Shown: in pieces, positions 44,834 to 54,890 of the stretch
Layout: each line of letters opens with the position of its first letter
Position numbering within the stretch: the stretch's first letter is position 1
Source of the DNA: Rummeliibacillus pycnus
GTDB lineage: Bacteria; Bacillota; Bacilli; Bacillales_A; Planococcaceae
Assembly (NCBI RefSeq): GCF_002884495.1
Contig: NZ_KZ614145.1
Span: forward strand, 2,556,423-2,620,422
Direction of reading: 5' to 3'
DNA: 64,000 nucleotides
Position numbers and translations under genes: made by a program
The notes under the pieces: generated by a model
Seen by the model: the letters and a program-made list of their open reading frames with translations, nothing else
The model's database searches: none
Told to the model about the DNA's origin: nothing

Positions 44834-47056
44834 GTGACACAACATCCTGATTTTAAAGAAGAAGAACAACATTTAGCTTATACAAAATATTATATGCAAA
44901 AATTGTTAGACGAATCAAAACGTGATGTACAAACTGCCCAAGAAAATATTCGTACTGCTATGGCTGATTTAGATTATTTAGATTCCAGTTTAAGCTACCA
45001 AAATATTTTAACGAATGCTCGCTTTTTTGATATGGCAAAAAATCAACGTGAAGGATTAGAGGCAATTCGTCAAAAACCTTATTTCGCACGTATTCACTTT
45101 CAAAAAGAAAATGAGCCAGCTGAAAAATTGTACATTGGGAAGACATCTTTGTTTGATCGCGAAACACAAGAACCTATAATTGTCGATTGGCGTTCACCCG
45201 TTGCAAATGTCTATTATGATGGACGTCTTGGTGATTTAACGTACGAAGTAAATGGTGAGGAATATAAAGGACATCTATACTCCAAAAGACAATATAAAAT
45301 TGAAAAAGGACGATTACTTGAGGTACGTGATATTGACCTCACGACAAATGATGAGCTCTTGCAAGATGCACTTGCTGGAAAAGCAGATGTTCGGTTGACG
45401 GAAATTGTTTCAACGATTCAAGCTGAGCAGAACGAAGTCATTCGAGCACACTTAAAACAACCAATTCTTGTTCAAGGTGCAGCCGGTAGTGGCAAAACAA
45501 CAATTGCCCTTCATAGAATCTCTTATTTTCTATATACGATGGGCGAACATTTCCGTGCACAAGACTTAATGATTCTAGCCCCCAACAAATTGTTTATCGA
45601 TTATATCGCGGACGTTTTGCCAGAACTCGGTGTTGGACAAATTTGTCAAACAACATTTGCTGAGTATGTACAAAATGCTACCAATATAAAGCTAAAATTA
45701 CAAAATCCAAATCAGCAACTGGAAAAGTTAGTGCAACAAGATGAAATAGATGAAATTGCTCTATGGGTATCGAAGATGAAGGGAACTCTAGAATATCGTG
45801 ATATCATGGCTCAATATGTTGCCAAAATTGAACAAACAATTGCAGATCAATTTGAAGATATCTATATTGAAAAATATCGTATTTTAAAAGCTTCCCATTT
45901 ACGTAGACTCTTTTTAGAAGACTACAATTATTTACCTCTTGAAAAGAGAATTTCTAAAGTTCGTTCAGTTATGCAAAACCATGTAAGGCAAAAGAAAAAA
46001 CAGATTCTCTATTCTTTAAAGAAACGATATGATGCGGTTTTAGATAAAGCATTATTTGGTATTCGGGATGATGCAAAACGTAAGGAAGTTGTAACGAAAT
46101 GGATTGATGAGCGGGATGAACGACTTCCTGCAGTTGAAAAGGAGGCTAAAACTGTAGTCTCACGCTATATGAAGCGGTTTGAAAAATACAAGATTAAACC
46201 TCTCTATCGTGAATTTTTAACCAATCGAATGTTACAGGAAGAACTAGCTTCAAAATGGACAAAAGAAGAACATGACCGATTTGAGAAGGCGCATAAGAAA
46301 GAAGTATGGGCATTAGAAGACTTAGCGGCACTATTCTATTTACAAGCTAAAATTAAGGGTTTCAAAGACGAATGGAAGATGAAAGTGGTCTTTATCGATG
46401 AAGTACAAGATTATAGTCTATTCCAACTTGCCGCTTTAAAAGAGGGGCTTGAAACGGATATGTTCACAATGGTTGGAGACCTTGCACAAGGAATACATAG
46501 TTATCGATCGTTAACGAATTGGGAGCCTGTACGTGAGCTTTTCCCAAGAGCTAGCTACAAGACTTTACAAAAAAGTTACCGCACAACGATTGAAATTATG
46601 GCTGTCGCCAATCGTATTTTGGAGCAAATGAGTGAAGATCTGCCCCTAGTAGAACCCGTTGTTCGCCACGGTGAAGAGCCTACATTTCATGAAATGATGA
46701 CATTTGATGCTGAGCAAATCGCAGACATTTATGCTCAAATCCGAAGTAAGGGACACCATTCTATTGCACTTATATGTAAAACAACAGACGAAGCTAAAAA
46801 AGCTACTAAAGCCTTGCAAAAAGTAAATATGAATGTTCAAACATTATTCGAAACATCTGAGATTGATCAAGATGCTTTACTTATTATACCTAGTCATCTT
46901 GCAAAAGGTCTTGAATTTGATGCTGTTATCATCGCAGCCGTAGACCATCCATTTAGAGATACATCGATTGATCGTAAACTCCTATATGTTGCACTAACAC
47001 GTGCAATGCATGAATTGCATCTAGTTGCACCTAAGAAAGAAAATTTCCTATTGTAA
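44834..47056 (+). CDS. helD: HelD-like superfamily 1 helicase (RNA polymerase recycling)
   Basis: A 740-residue UvrD-related protein. The N-terminal ~60 residues are a coiled coil, the arm that enters RNA polymerase; Walker A is GAAGSGKTTIALHR near residue 211, Walker B VVFIDEVQDYS near 517, then GDLAQGIHSYRS and the final KLLYVALTRAMHELHLV motif VI. In Bacillus, HelD releases stalled RNA polymerase from DNA. Starts with GTG after GGGAGG. Confidence 0.9.
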   Translation: MTQHPDFKEEEQHLAYTKYYMQKLLDESKRDVQTAQENIRTAMADLDYLDSSLSYQNILTNARFFDMAKNQREGLEAIRQKPYFARIHFQKENEPAEKLYIGKTSLFDRETQEPIIVDWRSPVANVYYDGRLGDLTYEVNGEEYKGHLYSKRQYKIEKGRLLEVRDIDLTTNDELLQDALAGKADVRLTEIVSTIQAEQNEVIRAHLKQPILVQGAAGSGKTTIALHRISYFLYTMGEHFRAQDLMILAPNKLFIDYIADVLPELGVGQICQTTFAEYVQNATNIKLKLQNPNQQLEKLVQQDEIDEIALWVSKMKGTLEYRDIMAQYVAKIEQTIADQFEDIYIEKYRILKASHLRRLFLEDYNYLPLEKRISKVRSVMQNHVRQKKKQILYSLKKRYDAVLDKALFGIRDDAKRKEVVTKWIDERDERLPAVEKEAKTVVSRYMKRFEKYKIKPLYREFLTNRMLQEELASKWTKEEHDRFEKAHKKEVWALEDLAALFYLQAKIKGFKDEWKMKVVFIDEVQDYSLFQLAALKEGLETDMFTMVGDLAQGIHSYRSLTNWEPVRELFPRASYKTLQKSYRTTIEIMAVANRILEQMSEDLPLVEPVVRHGEEPTFHEMMTFDAEQIADIYAQIRSKGHHSIALICKTTDEAKKATKALQKVNMNVQTLFETSEIDQDALLIIPSHLAKGLEFDAVIIAAVDHPFRDTSIDRKLLYVALTRAMHELHLVAPKKENFLL

Positions 47057-47096
47057 AAAAAGGATTGGAAACATTAAATGTTTCCAATCCTTTTTT
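47055..47096 (+). terminator. Terminator of helD
   Basis: Perfect stem AAAAAAGGATTGGAAAC / GTTTCCAATCCTTTTTT, overlapping the last base pairs of the stop codon. Confidence 0.95.
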
Positions 47097-47182
47097 GCGA
47101 AGAAACCTCAGTTTATGCATTACTTTTTGCAATCTTCAATTAGGATTTCTCTTACTCCTATCTCTGACTTAGCACAAAGTCT

Positions 47183-47323
47183 TTACTTTCTAGAAGGAAC
47201 AGGATAATAACGTTTTTTTTGACGATCAATTTTAGCTACTTTTCGTCCTACGATTTTACAAAGGATTTGGGTGATTAAATTCTTATGCACACTTTCTACT
47301 TTTTGTAATGCAGGTAGTCTCAT
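47183..47323 (-). CDS. Possible 46-residue basic protein
   Basis: ATG at 47323 follows GGGGGG at about 5 bases. The peptide starts MRLPALQKVESVHKNLITQI and is rich in Lys/Arg (GRKVAKIDRQKKRYY). No family recognised, no flanking operon. Might be a small nucleic-acid-binding or spore protein, or spurious. Confidence 0.4.
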   Translation of the reverse strand: MRLPALQKVESVHKNLITQILCKIVGRKVAKIDRQKKRYYPVPSRK

Positions 47324-47590
47324 AAAATCCCCCCAAAAGTAAGTTATACTCTTATAATATGTAGCAATCCCCAATATATGTATGGATTATTCGGTGTTTT
47401 TTTGATGGATGTCTACTTTTCTCCTTATAATTGATGTCTCTCTTTAAAATGAGGAACTAGGACTAACTTAATATTAGCTTAGCTAGCCCTCAAATATTGC
47501 CGTTAACATTGGTTTTAAATAACTTTTTTCTAACAGTTTTACTATCTCCAAAGATAACAAGTTTTATAATTTTTACGCGCGTTTTCCATA

Positions 47591-48454
47591 TTAACTTTTA
47601 ATAAAATAATCGACTTGATGTAATGGTGTAAATCCTTCTTTTTGGTAAACACTAAGAGCGTTTATGTTATCAATTTCAACATCTAATAAAACTTTGTGTT
47701 GTTGCTTTTTGTGAGCTTCATTTTTTGCCCAGCGTAAGATAGCTGAACCAATCCCTTGATTTCTAAGAGCTTGCTGAACTGTTAATGCTGTAACCCATAA
47801 ACCTGCCTCATTTTCAACGATTGATACTGTTGCAACAATCTTCTGTTTAAACTCTACTATATATAAAGTTCGTCCTAATGTCGTTGTGTTAAAAGAAATG
47901 AGTTCATCTGTTTCTTCAGGCATATCGCCAAAACCATCCTGCATTAGTTGAACTAAAATATCTCGATCTTGTTCTTTAAACGGCCGAATATAAATTTCTT
48001 TTGCAGGCTCATACGGTTTAGCAGTTGCCTGCAATGTTGCTTCAGATGAATTGTATTCATACCCTATTTGCTTTAAAAACTGATGTCCAGCAACATCATG
48101 AAACGACAATCCCATATCACCTGCTGCACCACGTTCAACTAATGCGGTGGTAAACTCTTGTACAAGTGCTGTCCCAATCCCTTGTCTACGATAATTTGGG
48201 TGTACAACTGTACTCCATTCATAAGTATTCAGACCAAATAAGTCTATTGCACTAAGTGCACCTAGTAGTTGATCTTCTTCGCTATAGGCTAATACAACAA
48301 ATCCTTGACTTTCATAGTTACTCCAACTATCAGCATTCAATAGTAGAGCAATGTCTTGATTTTCATTTGTATTTGATTGTTGTATTAACGCTTTTAATTC
48401 TTGAATTGTTAACTCGTCAAGTGGATAAGACGCTTTCATTAAAAAGACATCCAT
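47591..48454 (-). CDS. Tandem GNAT N-acetyltransferase
   Basis: A 287-residue protein with two GNAT folds. Acetyl-CoA-binding motif A appears in both halves: VVHPNYRRQGIGTALVQEF (near residue 88) and VQQALRNQGIGSAILRWA (near 227). Acceptor substrate unknown; tandem GNATs include mycothiol-synthase-like and antibiotic acetylases. Start ATG 48454 or 48439 with a weak site GGGGGA. Confidence 0.85.
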   Translation of the reverse strand: MDVFLMKASYPLDELTIQELKALIQQSNTNENQDIALLLNADSWSNYESQGFVVLAYSEEDQLLGALSAIDLFGLNTYEWSTVVHPNYRRQGIGTALVQEFTTALVERGAAGDMGLSFHDVAGHQFLKQIGYEYNSSEATLQATAKPYEPAKEIYIRPFKEQDRDILVQLMQDGFGDMPEETDELISFNTTTLGRTLYIVEFKQKIVATVSIVENEAGLWVTALTVQQALRNQGIGSAILRWAKNEAHKKQQHKVLLDVEIDNINALSVYQKEGFTPLHQVDYFIKS

Positions 48455-48571
48455 TCATAAGTCCCCCATTTTGTAATTATTTTGAAATATAAATGATATA
48501 AAATTTTTACTTTTCCCTACTTTTCAGACTACGACTAATGGTATAGAATATCGCAATGGAGGCTTAATTTT

Positions 48572-49618
48572 ATGACTAAAAAACGATTAACCTGGGTCGA
48601 TGCGACAAAGGGTTTTTTAATGATATTAGTAGTAATTGGACATTATCCTAAACATTTAGACTTCCCATTACTAACCTATATTTACTGGTTTCATATGCCT
48701 GCATTCTTCGTTTTAAGTGGTTTATTTTTTAGACCTGCAGACTCTAATGCGACAATGATTCAATCCATTAAAAAACGAACAATCCAGCTAATAATTCCTT
48801 ATATTTTTTTCCTAACAATCATAACATGTTTACGCTATGTATTAGCATTTATGACAGGTAACACAGAATTAGAATGGTACAAACATGATTTAATGACGAT
48901 TCTATTCGGTGGACGCTTTGCTCGTGGTTCTTATGGTGTTATTTGGTTTATTACGACATTATTCTTTACTTATATCTTATTCTTACTAGTAACACGCTAC
49001 TTAAATCGAGTTAACCAAGCTTTGTTCCTAACTTTGTGTTATATACTTGCTCAACTCGAAAGTTTCTATGTTGTCAATATTCTTAATGGACCTGTTGACG
49101 CAGCATCACAAACAATTATTATTCCTTGGAATTTAGATGTTGTTTTAATTGCGGTTGTTTATTTTGCCATTGGTTACTACGCGAAGGAAATTTTCCTTCA
49201 TGTACGCCTACCATTATGGATCACTTGTGTAGCAATTGTTTCAATGGCTATGCGACTTACTTGGCTTAAAGAATTAGATTATCATCTTAGCATGAAATTC
49301 ATTCGCTATAGTCATCCTATTTTAGATATTGTTCTACCTATAGCATTTCTTATTGTAATCTTTGGTTTCTTCCAATTTATCACAAAATATATCCGTCTAA
49401 AGGTATTGGAGTTTATTGAAATGCATTCTATTACAATCATGTATCTACACATTTCGGTTGATAAATTTATGAATGACTTTATAGAATATAAATTACTAGG
49501 TTATACATTGTTAGGTCTACTTGTTCCACTAATTATTTCTGTTATTATGAAACGATTTATGCCTTATGCAAATTTATTTATGGGGAATTTCCGTTTCAAA
49601 AAAGTTGCAAAATCGTAA
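48572..49618 (+). CDS. Acyltransferase_3 family membrane protein
   Basis: A 348-residue protein with about ten transmembrane helices. It opens RLTWVDATKGFLMILVVIGH, the R..wiD..kG..i..VV.GH pattern of the acyltransferase_3 family with the catalytic His, followed by YWFHMPAFFVLSGLFF. Such enzymes O-acetylate surface polysaccharides. It is alone, so the acceptor is unknown. GGAGG upstream. Confidence 0.88.
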   Translation: MTKKRLTWVDATKGFLMILVVIGHYPKHLDFPLLTYIYWFHMPAFFVLSGLFFRPADSNATMIQSIKKRTIQLIIPYIFFLTIITCLRYVLAFMTGNTELEWYKHDLMTILFGGRFARGSYGVIWFITTLFFTYILFLLVTRYLNRVNQALFLTLCYILAQLESFYVVNILNGPVDAASQTIIIPWNLDVVLIAVVYFAIGYYAKEIFLHVRLPLWITCVAIVSMAMRLTWLKELDYHLSMKFIRYSHPILDIVLPIAFLIVIFGFFQFITKYIRLKVLEFIEMHSITIMYLHISVDKFMNDFIEYKLLGYTLLGLLVPLIISVIMKRFMPYANLFMGNFRFKKVAKS

Positions 49619-49652
49619 AGCTTTATAAATTCAACATACGAAGCAATCTATC

Positions 49653-49684
49653 CAAAAAAAGCGGTTGATCACCCCATAACCGCT
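49653..49684 (-). terminator. Minor hairpin with minus-strand T-run
   Basis: AGCGGTT / AACCGCT stem (49660-49684), T-run TTTTTTT on the minus strand. Probably a second terminator for the ABC exporter operon. Confidence 0.5.
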
Positions 49685-49783
49685 ACAAGCAATAAATAAT
49701 AAGTCACAAGTTAGATAATAGAATAACATTCTTCTTATTTTATTTTATCTTAATCAATACACTTGTAAATTTAAATATTAGCA

Positions 49784-49826
49784 AAAAGAGCTGTTCATAA
49801 GTATTTCACTTATACACAGCTCTTTT
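49784..49826. terminator. Terminator of the ABC exporter operon
   Basis: AAAAGAGCTGT / ACAGCTCTTTT arms with a longer loop that itself can pair (ATAAGT/ACTTAT). Confidence 0.85.
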
Positions 49827-49869
49827 ATCATACAATAATAATTGCTCCCTCAAATGAAGCTTTTGTTGA

Positions 49870-51693
49870 TTACAACTTTGCTTGTTGTAGCATTTGATAG
49901 AATAATCCTTTTGTCTTAATTAGTTCTTTCCTCATACCTGATTCCACCAAGTGGCCTTCTTGCATCACTAAAATAACATCAGCCTTTCTTACAGTATTTA
50001 AACGATGTGCAATAACAAAGCTTGTACGCCCTTCCATTAGACGTTCAAGCGCTTCCTGTATTTCTAATTCGGTTACGGTATCAATACTACTTGTAGCTTC
50101 ATCTAACAATAAGATTGAAGGATCTGCTACAAGTGCTCTTGCAATGGATAGTAACTGTTTTTGTCCTTGGCTTATTTGACTGCCATCTGCTGTCAAATAG
50201 GTATCATAACCTTGTGGCAAAGACATGATAAAGTCATGTGCATTCGCTTTTTTTGCTGCTTCGATCACTTCTTCATCCGTCGCTCCTAAATAACCATATC
50301 GAATATTATCTTTCACAGTCGCCTCAAATAAGAATGGTTCCTGAAGAACAAAGGCCATTTGGCTGCGTATATTTTTTCTTGAATAGGTTTGTATTGGTCG
50401 ATTATCGATTAAAATTTGACCATTTTGGACATCATAGAAACGAGCAAGCAGTTGCATAATCGTTGTCTTACCAGCCCCCGTAGCACCGACTAAAGCAGCT
50501 GTTTGGCCTTTTTTTATATGGAAACTGATCTGTGAAATTGTCTGATTTTCTTCGTCCGTTTCATATTTAAATGATACATTATCAAATTTGACGTCCCCTT
50601 GTATTTTCTGCTCTGGAGCATTTCTAGCATTGTCTAACTCTTCTTTCTCATCCATAATCGCAAATACCCGTTCTGCCCCAGCAATTGCAGATAAGACATT
50701 ATTAAATTGATTGGCTAAATCATTTAAAGGTCTGGTAAATTGACGTGCATACTCAGCGAATACTACGATTGTCCCAATTGAAACATGGCCTTTTAAAGCA
50801 AGTAGTCCTCCAACACCTGCCACAACAGCAAAACTTGCGTTGTTTAACAAATTCATCACTTTTGGAATACCGCCTGAGTAGACATTTGCCCAATAGCCTA
50901 CTCGCCGTAAGTGACTACTTTTTTCTGCAAATTCATCCATCATACGCTGTTCTTGAGAAAAAGCTTTGACAACTCGTTGTCCTGAAATTGTTTCTTCAAT
51001 CATCCCATTAAGTGCCCCAAGAGCTTGCTGTTGCGCTTTAAATAACTGGCCTGTTCTCCTTGTAATCCAACGAGTAGAAATAAACATAATAGGAATAATT
51101 AGCATCGTCAAAAATGTCAGTAGTGGGCTCATTGTTAGCATAACTACTATTGTACCTACTAATGTTAATATACTGGAAAACACTTGAATAAAAGTACTAT
51201 TTAATGTTGAACTAATATTATCCATATCATTTGTCATTCGACTCATTAATTCACCATGCTGCCTTTTATCAAAAAACGCTATTGGTAATTGTTGTAATTT
51301 TGTGAATAGACTTGTACGCATACGATAAACGGTTTGTTGTGCAATACCAATCATCCAGTAGTTTTGTAAAAAGAGCGACACCGATAAACCTATATAGATC
51401 AATACAAGGCTTAAAATCATCATTTTCAAACCAGAAAAGTCTTTTTTCATTATATGATCATCTATTATCTTACCAATAAAATAAGGACCTAATAATGACA
51501 AAATGGAGCTAAGTACAACCATTACTAATACAACTATTAATAGCCCTCTTTGCTCATCAATAAGTCTCCATATGCTACCTAAAGTTGATCGCCAATCACT
51601 TGCTCTTGCACCTTTTCTCTTTTTAGAAGATTTAATATCATCCTTCGTAAGAACTGGCTCATAACCAGTAGAACGTAACCACGATCTAATCAT
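49870..51693 (-). CDS. Heterodimeric ABC exporter, subunit B
   Basis: About 607 residues: six-helix exporter domain (residues ~50-350) then an ATPase domain. Walker A GATGAGKTT, Walker B LLLDEATSSID with the catalytic Glu intact, but the signature is ISQGQ instead of LSGGQ. The partner upstream has the opposite defect, the pattern of asymmetric heterodimeric exporters (BmrCD, LmrCD, TM287/288). ATG 51693 overlaps the partner's TGA (TGATG), so translation is coupled. Likely a multidrug exporter; substrate not shown. Confidence 0.92.
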   Translation of the reverse strand: MIRSWLRSTGYEPVLTKDDIKSSKKRKGARASDWRSTLGSIWRLIDEQRGLLIVVLVMVVLSSILSLLGPYFIGKIIDDHIMKKDFSGLKMMILSLVLIYIGLSVSLFLQNYWMIGIAQQTVYRMRTSLFTKLQQLPIAFFDKRQHGELMSRMTNDMDNISSTLNSTFIQVFSSILTLVGTIVVMLTMSPLLTFLTMLIIPIMFISTRWITRRTGQLFKAQQQALGALNGMIEETISGQRVVKAFSQEQRMMDEFAEKSSHLRRVGYWANVYSGGIPKVMNLLNNASFAVVAGVGGLLALKGHVSIGTIVVFAEYARQFTRPLNDLANQFNNVLSAIAGAERVFAIMDEKEELDNARNAPEQKIQGDVKFDNVSFKYETDEENQTISQISFHIKKGQTAALVGATGAGKTTIMQLLARFYDVQNGQILIDNRPIQTYSRKNIRSQMAFVLQEPFLFEATVKDNIRYGYLGATDEEVIEAAKKANAHDFIMSLPQGYDTYLTADGSQISQGQKQLLSIARALVADPSILLLDEATSSIDTVTELEIQEALERLMEGRTSFVIAHRLNTVRKADVILVMQEGHLVESGMRKELIKTKGLFYQMLQQAKL

Positions 51694-53420
51694 CACTTGC
51701 CACCTCCTGTTCCTGCCTGAGATTGTGCAATTTTTTGATACAGCGTTGAACTATTCATTAGTTCATCATGTGTACCAAAGGCAGATACAACGCCATCTTC
51801 TAACAGTAGAATTCGATTTGCACCTTGTGCAGTATGAATTTTTTGCGTGACTACAAGCATAGTTGCTCGTTCATCAGCAAGAGCCTCCCATAATGCAGAC
51901 TCCGTTTTTATATCAAGAGCACTTGTACTATCGTCTAATAATAAAAACTCAGGTCTACGTATAATCGCTCTAGCAATTGATAATCGTTGCTTTTGTCCAC
52001 CTGATAGATTAACACCTTTTTGACCTACCCGTGTTTGATAACCATTTGGAAAATGCATGACTGAATCATGAATTTGTGCCTTTCGTGAAGCTTTTTCTAC
52101 TTCTTGCAATGTAGCATCGGTTTTACCCCAAGTTACATTTTCGAAAATAGTACCTGTAAAAAGCAGAGAACGTTGTGGTACATAGCCAATGGCATTTCGT
52201 AAATTCTCTACATTCCATTCCTTACTATCTACACCATCAATTATAATTTGACCTTCCTCAATAGCATAAAACTTTGGAATAAGCTGTAGTAAGGTTGATT
52301 TTCCTGAACCTGTTGAACCCATAATGGCAATTTTTTCACCTTGTTCACAAGTAAATGAAATATTCTTCAATACATATTGATCAGTGTGTGGATATTTAAA
52401 TGACACATTTTTAAATGTTATGATTCCTTTGTTTAATGGTACCTCTTTTGTTGAATGTACGATGACATCTTCAACCCCATCTTCGATAAGAAGAATTTCT
52501 TCCATTCTAGTAGCTGATGCCTTCGCACGTGAGAATAACATAATAATGAATGCAAACATTGAAAATGATCCTGTCATACGCATTGTATAATTAATAATTG
52601 CTGCTATGTCTCCTATTTGCGTTTGCCCTTTTTGTATTTGTACTGCTCCAAACCATAAAACGGCTAACATTGCTAAGTTCATGACAATTAACAATATAGG
52701 TTGAATATATTCCATTAACCGTAGTGCATTTGATGTATCCTTTTTCAAAGCATTTGCAATCTTTTCGAAACGACTTGCCTCGTATAAGCCTCTTAAATAT
52801 GCCTTTACTAATCGCATAGCCTGTAGATTTTCTTGGATTAAACGATTTACTCTATCTACTCTACGTTGTACCATTGCAAACTGACTAATACTTTTTTTCA
52901 CCATAAAATACATAAACAGTACGAGTATCGGTACCCCTATAACTAAGTACACAGCTAATGATGGATTAACATAAAACGCCATTATTAAACTACCAATTAC
53001 AACTAATGGAGCACGCATCATAATACGTAAACTCATAAAGAATACTTGCTGTACTTGTGATACGTCATTTGTTATCCTTGTAATCAATCCTGCAGAAGGA
53101 AAACGTAAAAAGGTTGTCATTGTAAATGACTGTACTTTTCTAAATAAAGCATTTCGTAAATCATAGGCAAAATTCTGCGCTGCATACCCTGAAAAAAAAG
53201 AATTTAAGATACCAGCAAAAAACGCTAAAAATGCTAATGCTAACATAATAGTTCCCCATAACCCAACCGTATGAAGGTCTTTTACAACTATTCCTTCATC
53301 AATAATTTTCCGTATCAGTAATGGTTGTGTAAGCTCGACGGCTAATTCAACGAACATTAACATAAGCGCAATACAAGCAGGCACTTTATATGTCTTTATG
53401 TATTGAAAAATTGTTTTCAA
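51693..53420 (-). CDS. Heterodimeric ABC exporter, subunit A
   Basis: About 575 residues: transmembrane exporter domain then an ATPase with Walker A GSTGSGKST, canonical signature LSGGQKQR, and Walker B LLLDDSTSALD, in which Asp replaces the catalytic Glu. Together with the partner's altered signature this makes one degenerate and one competent ATP site. The start is a TTG at 53420, placed just after GGGAGGGGG; upstream in-frame ATG at 53462 would read through that site. Confidence 0.92.
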   Translation of the reverse strand: MKTIFQYIKTYKVPACIALMLMFVELAVELTQPLLIRKIIDEGIVVKDLHTVGLWGTIMLALAFLAFFAGILNSFFSGYAAQNFAYDLRNALFRKVQSFTMTTFLRFPSAGLITRITNDVSQVQQVFFMSLRIMMRAPLVVIGSLIMAFYVNPSLAVYLVIGVPILVLFMYFMVKKSISQFAMVQRRVDRVNRLIQENLQAMRLVKAYLRGLYEASRFEKIANALKKDTSNALRLMEYIQPILLIVMNLAMLAVLWFGAVQIQKGQTQIGDIAAIINYTMRMTGSFSMFAFIIMLFSRAKASATRMEEILLIEDGVEDVIVHSTKEVPLNKGIITFKNVSFKYPHTDQYVLKNISFTCEQGEKIAIMGSTGSGKSTLLQLIPKFYAIEEGQIIIDGVDSKEWNVENLRNAIGYVPQRSLLFTGTIFENVTWGKTDATLQEVEKASRKAQIHDSVMHFPNGYQTRVGQKGVNLSGGQKQRLSIARAIIRRPEFLLLDDSTSALDIKTESALWEALADERATMLVVTQKIHTAQGANRILLLEDGVVSAFGTHDELMNSSTLYQKIAQSQAGTGGGK

Positions 53421-53442
53421 TATAAAGCCCCCTCCCGATATT

Positions 53443-53631
53443 CTATATAGTGTAATTGTCATTAATTATGCCATATATATTCGTTACTCGAAATAAAGAA
53501 GCTCCATAGAGTAAAACTTCCTTTAGTGATAGTTCCTTTATCTCCACTAAAAAGAACTCCCTTCCTATAGCAAAGGGTTCAACTTCCTGTTGAAACAAAC
53601 TAACCAAGCTTTTACGGGTAGTTTCACACAC
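53443..53631 (-). CDS. Possible leader ORF of the ABC exporter operon
   Basis: A 62-codon frame from GTG 53631 (after AGATAGGT, weak) to TAG 53443, ending 22 bases before the exporter's TTG. A second in-frame GTG with AGGGAG upstream would give about 33 codons. Bacillus bmrCD has a comparable leader (bmrB). No terminator-like attenuator is obvious here, so this is only a candidate. Confidence 0.3.
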   Translation of the reverse strand: MCETTRKSLVSLFQQEVEPFAIGREFFLVEIKELSLKEVLLYGASLFRVTNIYGIINDNYTI

Positions 53632-53667
53632 CTATCTTCTTCACCTTTTCAATTTCCAAGCAAATTT

Positions 53668-53689
53668 TTATGAAAATGGAATTTCATAA
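53668..53689 (-). promoter_or_regulatory. Palindromic operator candidate upstream of the ABC exporter
   Basis: Perfect 8-bp arms TTATGAAA (53668-53675) and TTTCATAA (53682-53689) with a 6-bp spacer. Likely operator for a dimeric repressor that is not encoded nearby. Confidence 0.5.
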
Positions 53690-53743
53690 TCCTATAGCAT
53701 ACGGCCTCTTTAAAGAGTCAACCTGCTTGTTAATACGAGATAA

Positions 53744-53786
53744 AAAAAGATGTCTTATAAGTGACGTTCTCTACTTATAGACATCT
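53744..53786 (-). terminator. Terminator of the EamA gene
   Basis: AGATGTC...TATAAGT / ACTTATA...GACATCT two-part stem followed by TTTTTTT on the minus strand. Confidence 0.8.
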
Positions 53787-53813
53787 AAAAAAATATGGAT
53801 AGGATTATTTTTT

Positions 53814-54740
53814 TTAATTTTGCTTTCTTTGTTTTTGTTGGCGATCCCCTTCAATGGAGAGCCAAGTAACACAAATAAGCATAATGATAACGCCAACAAC
53901 TTGCCATAGTGCAAGTGTTTTTCCAAGCCAAATAACTGATATCGCCATTGCCGTTAATGGCTCCATACTTGATAAAATACTTGTTTCAACTGGCGTTATG
54001 TATTTCATACTGCTTAAAAATAATACAAATGCGATTGTGCCAAAGAATATGATTCCGATTAACATAAATGCTATAGTTGGTTCTAAAAGAGTATTCCATA
54101 AATGAGAGTTCCATACACTGATCACAACTCCCAATATTAAGCCACCAATGAGCATTCCCCAGCCCACAACAATTAATACGCCCCACTCTTTCATTAGTGT
54201 AACTGGATATAGTGTATAGAAGGCAAATGTAAATCCTACACCAATCCCCCAAGCAAGAGCTGTTTTACTAACTAGCAAATTATCAAATGATGCATTTGTT
54301 AATAACAAAAACAAACCAACTAAAGTCCCTAATATACCAAACACCTGGTACTTTGGTGGTAACATTTTATTTGCAAATGAAACAAATAGCACTACAAAGA
54401 TAGGAGCCAAAAACTGTAGCAATGTTGCTAAGACCGCACTACTAGCGTCTATTGCAGCTACAAACGTATATTGAACACCTAACATGCCTATAACGCTAAA
54501 TATAATAAGTCTTTTCCACCATACAGGGTGTTTCCAAATAGACATAATATCGTTTTTGGTTATGAGTAAAAATGATAGCAATAATAACCCTGCAAAAAAT
54601 AATCGAATGGTTAACATAAATGATACTGTCAAATCACTATTTGCCAAAACCCATTCCATCATTGGTCCGGTGGCTCCCCAGAGCATGGCACCTGATATAA
54701 TCATGACAATTCCTTTTATCCTATTTGTTGTATGATCCAC
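53814..54740 (-). CDS. EamA/DMT-family transporter
   Basis: About 308 residues with ten predicted transmembrane helices in two EamA repeats (MIISGAMLWGATGPMMEW in the first; TALAWGIGVGFTFAFYTLYP opening the second; ETSILSSMEPLTAMAIS in the last). Drug/metabolite exporter, substrate unknown. The start is taken as GTG 54740 after AAAGGGATG; an ATG at 54782 has no ribosome site. The C-terminus is basic. Confidence 0.88.
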   Translation of the reverse strand: MDHTTNRIKGIVMIISGAMLWGATGPMMEWVLANSDLTVSFMLTIRLFFAGLLLLSFLLITKNDIMSIWKHPVWWKRLIIFSVIGMLGVQYTFVAAIDASSAVLATLLQFLAPIFVVLFVSFANKMLPPKYQVFGILGTLVGLFLLLTNASFDNLLVSKTALAWGIGVGFTFAFYTLYPVTLMKEWGVLIVVGWGMLIGGLILGVVISVWNSHLWNTLLEPTIAFMLIGIIFFGTIAFVLFLSSMKYITPVETSILSSMEPLTAMAISVIWLGKTLALWQVVGVIIMLICVTWLSIEGDRQQKQRKQN

Positions 54741-54768
54741 TACATCATCCCTTTCCTTTGAATATATA

Positions 54769-54778
54769 TTACTGTATT
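54769..54778. promoter_or_regulatory. Inverted repeat half, EamA side
   Basis: TTACTGTATT, the exact reverse complement of AATACAGTAA at 54891-54900. The two lie just upstream of the two divergent genes, so a common regulator is possible. Confidence 0.35.
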
Positions 54779-54890
54779 TCAAACAAATTTTTTGGGTATT
54801 TTAAATTCCACATTCATTTTTCCTAAAAAAATTATTTTTACTTGATTATCTATTACTAATGACTTATCATTCTACTTTTACTATAATAGT

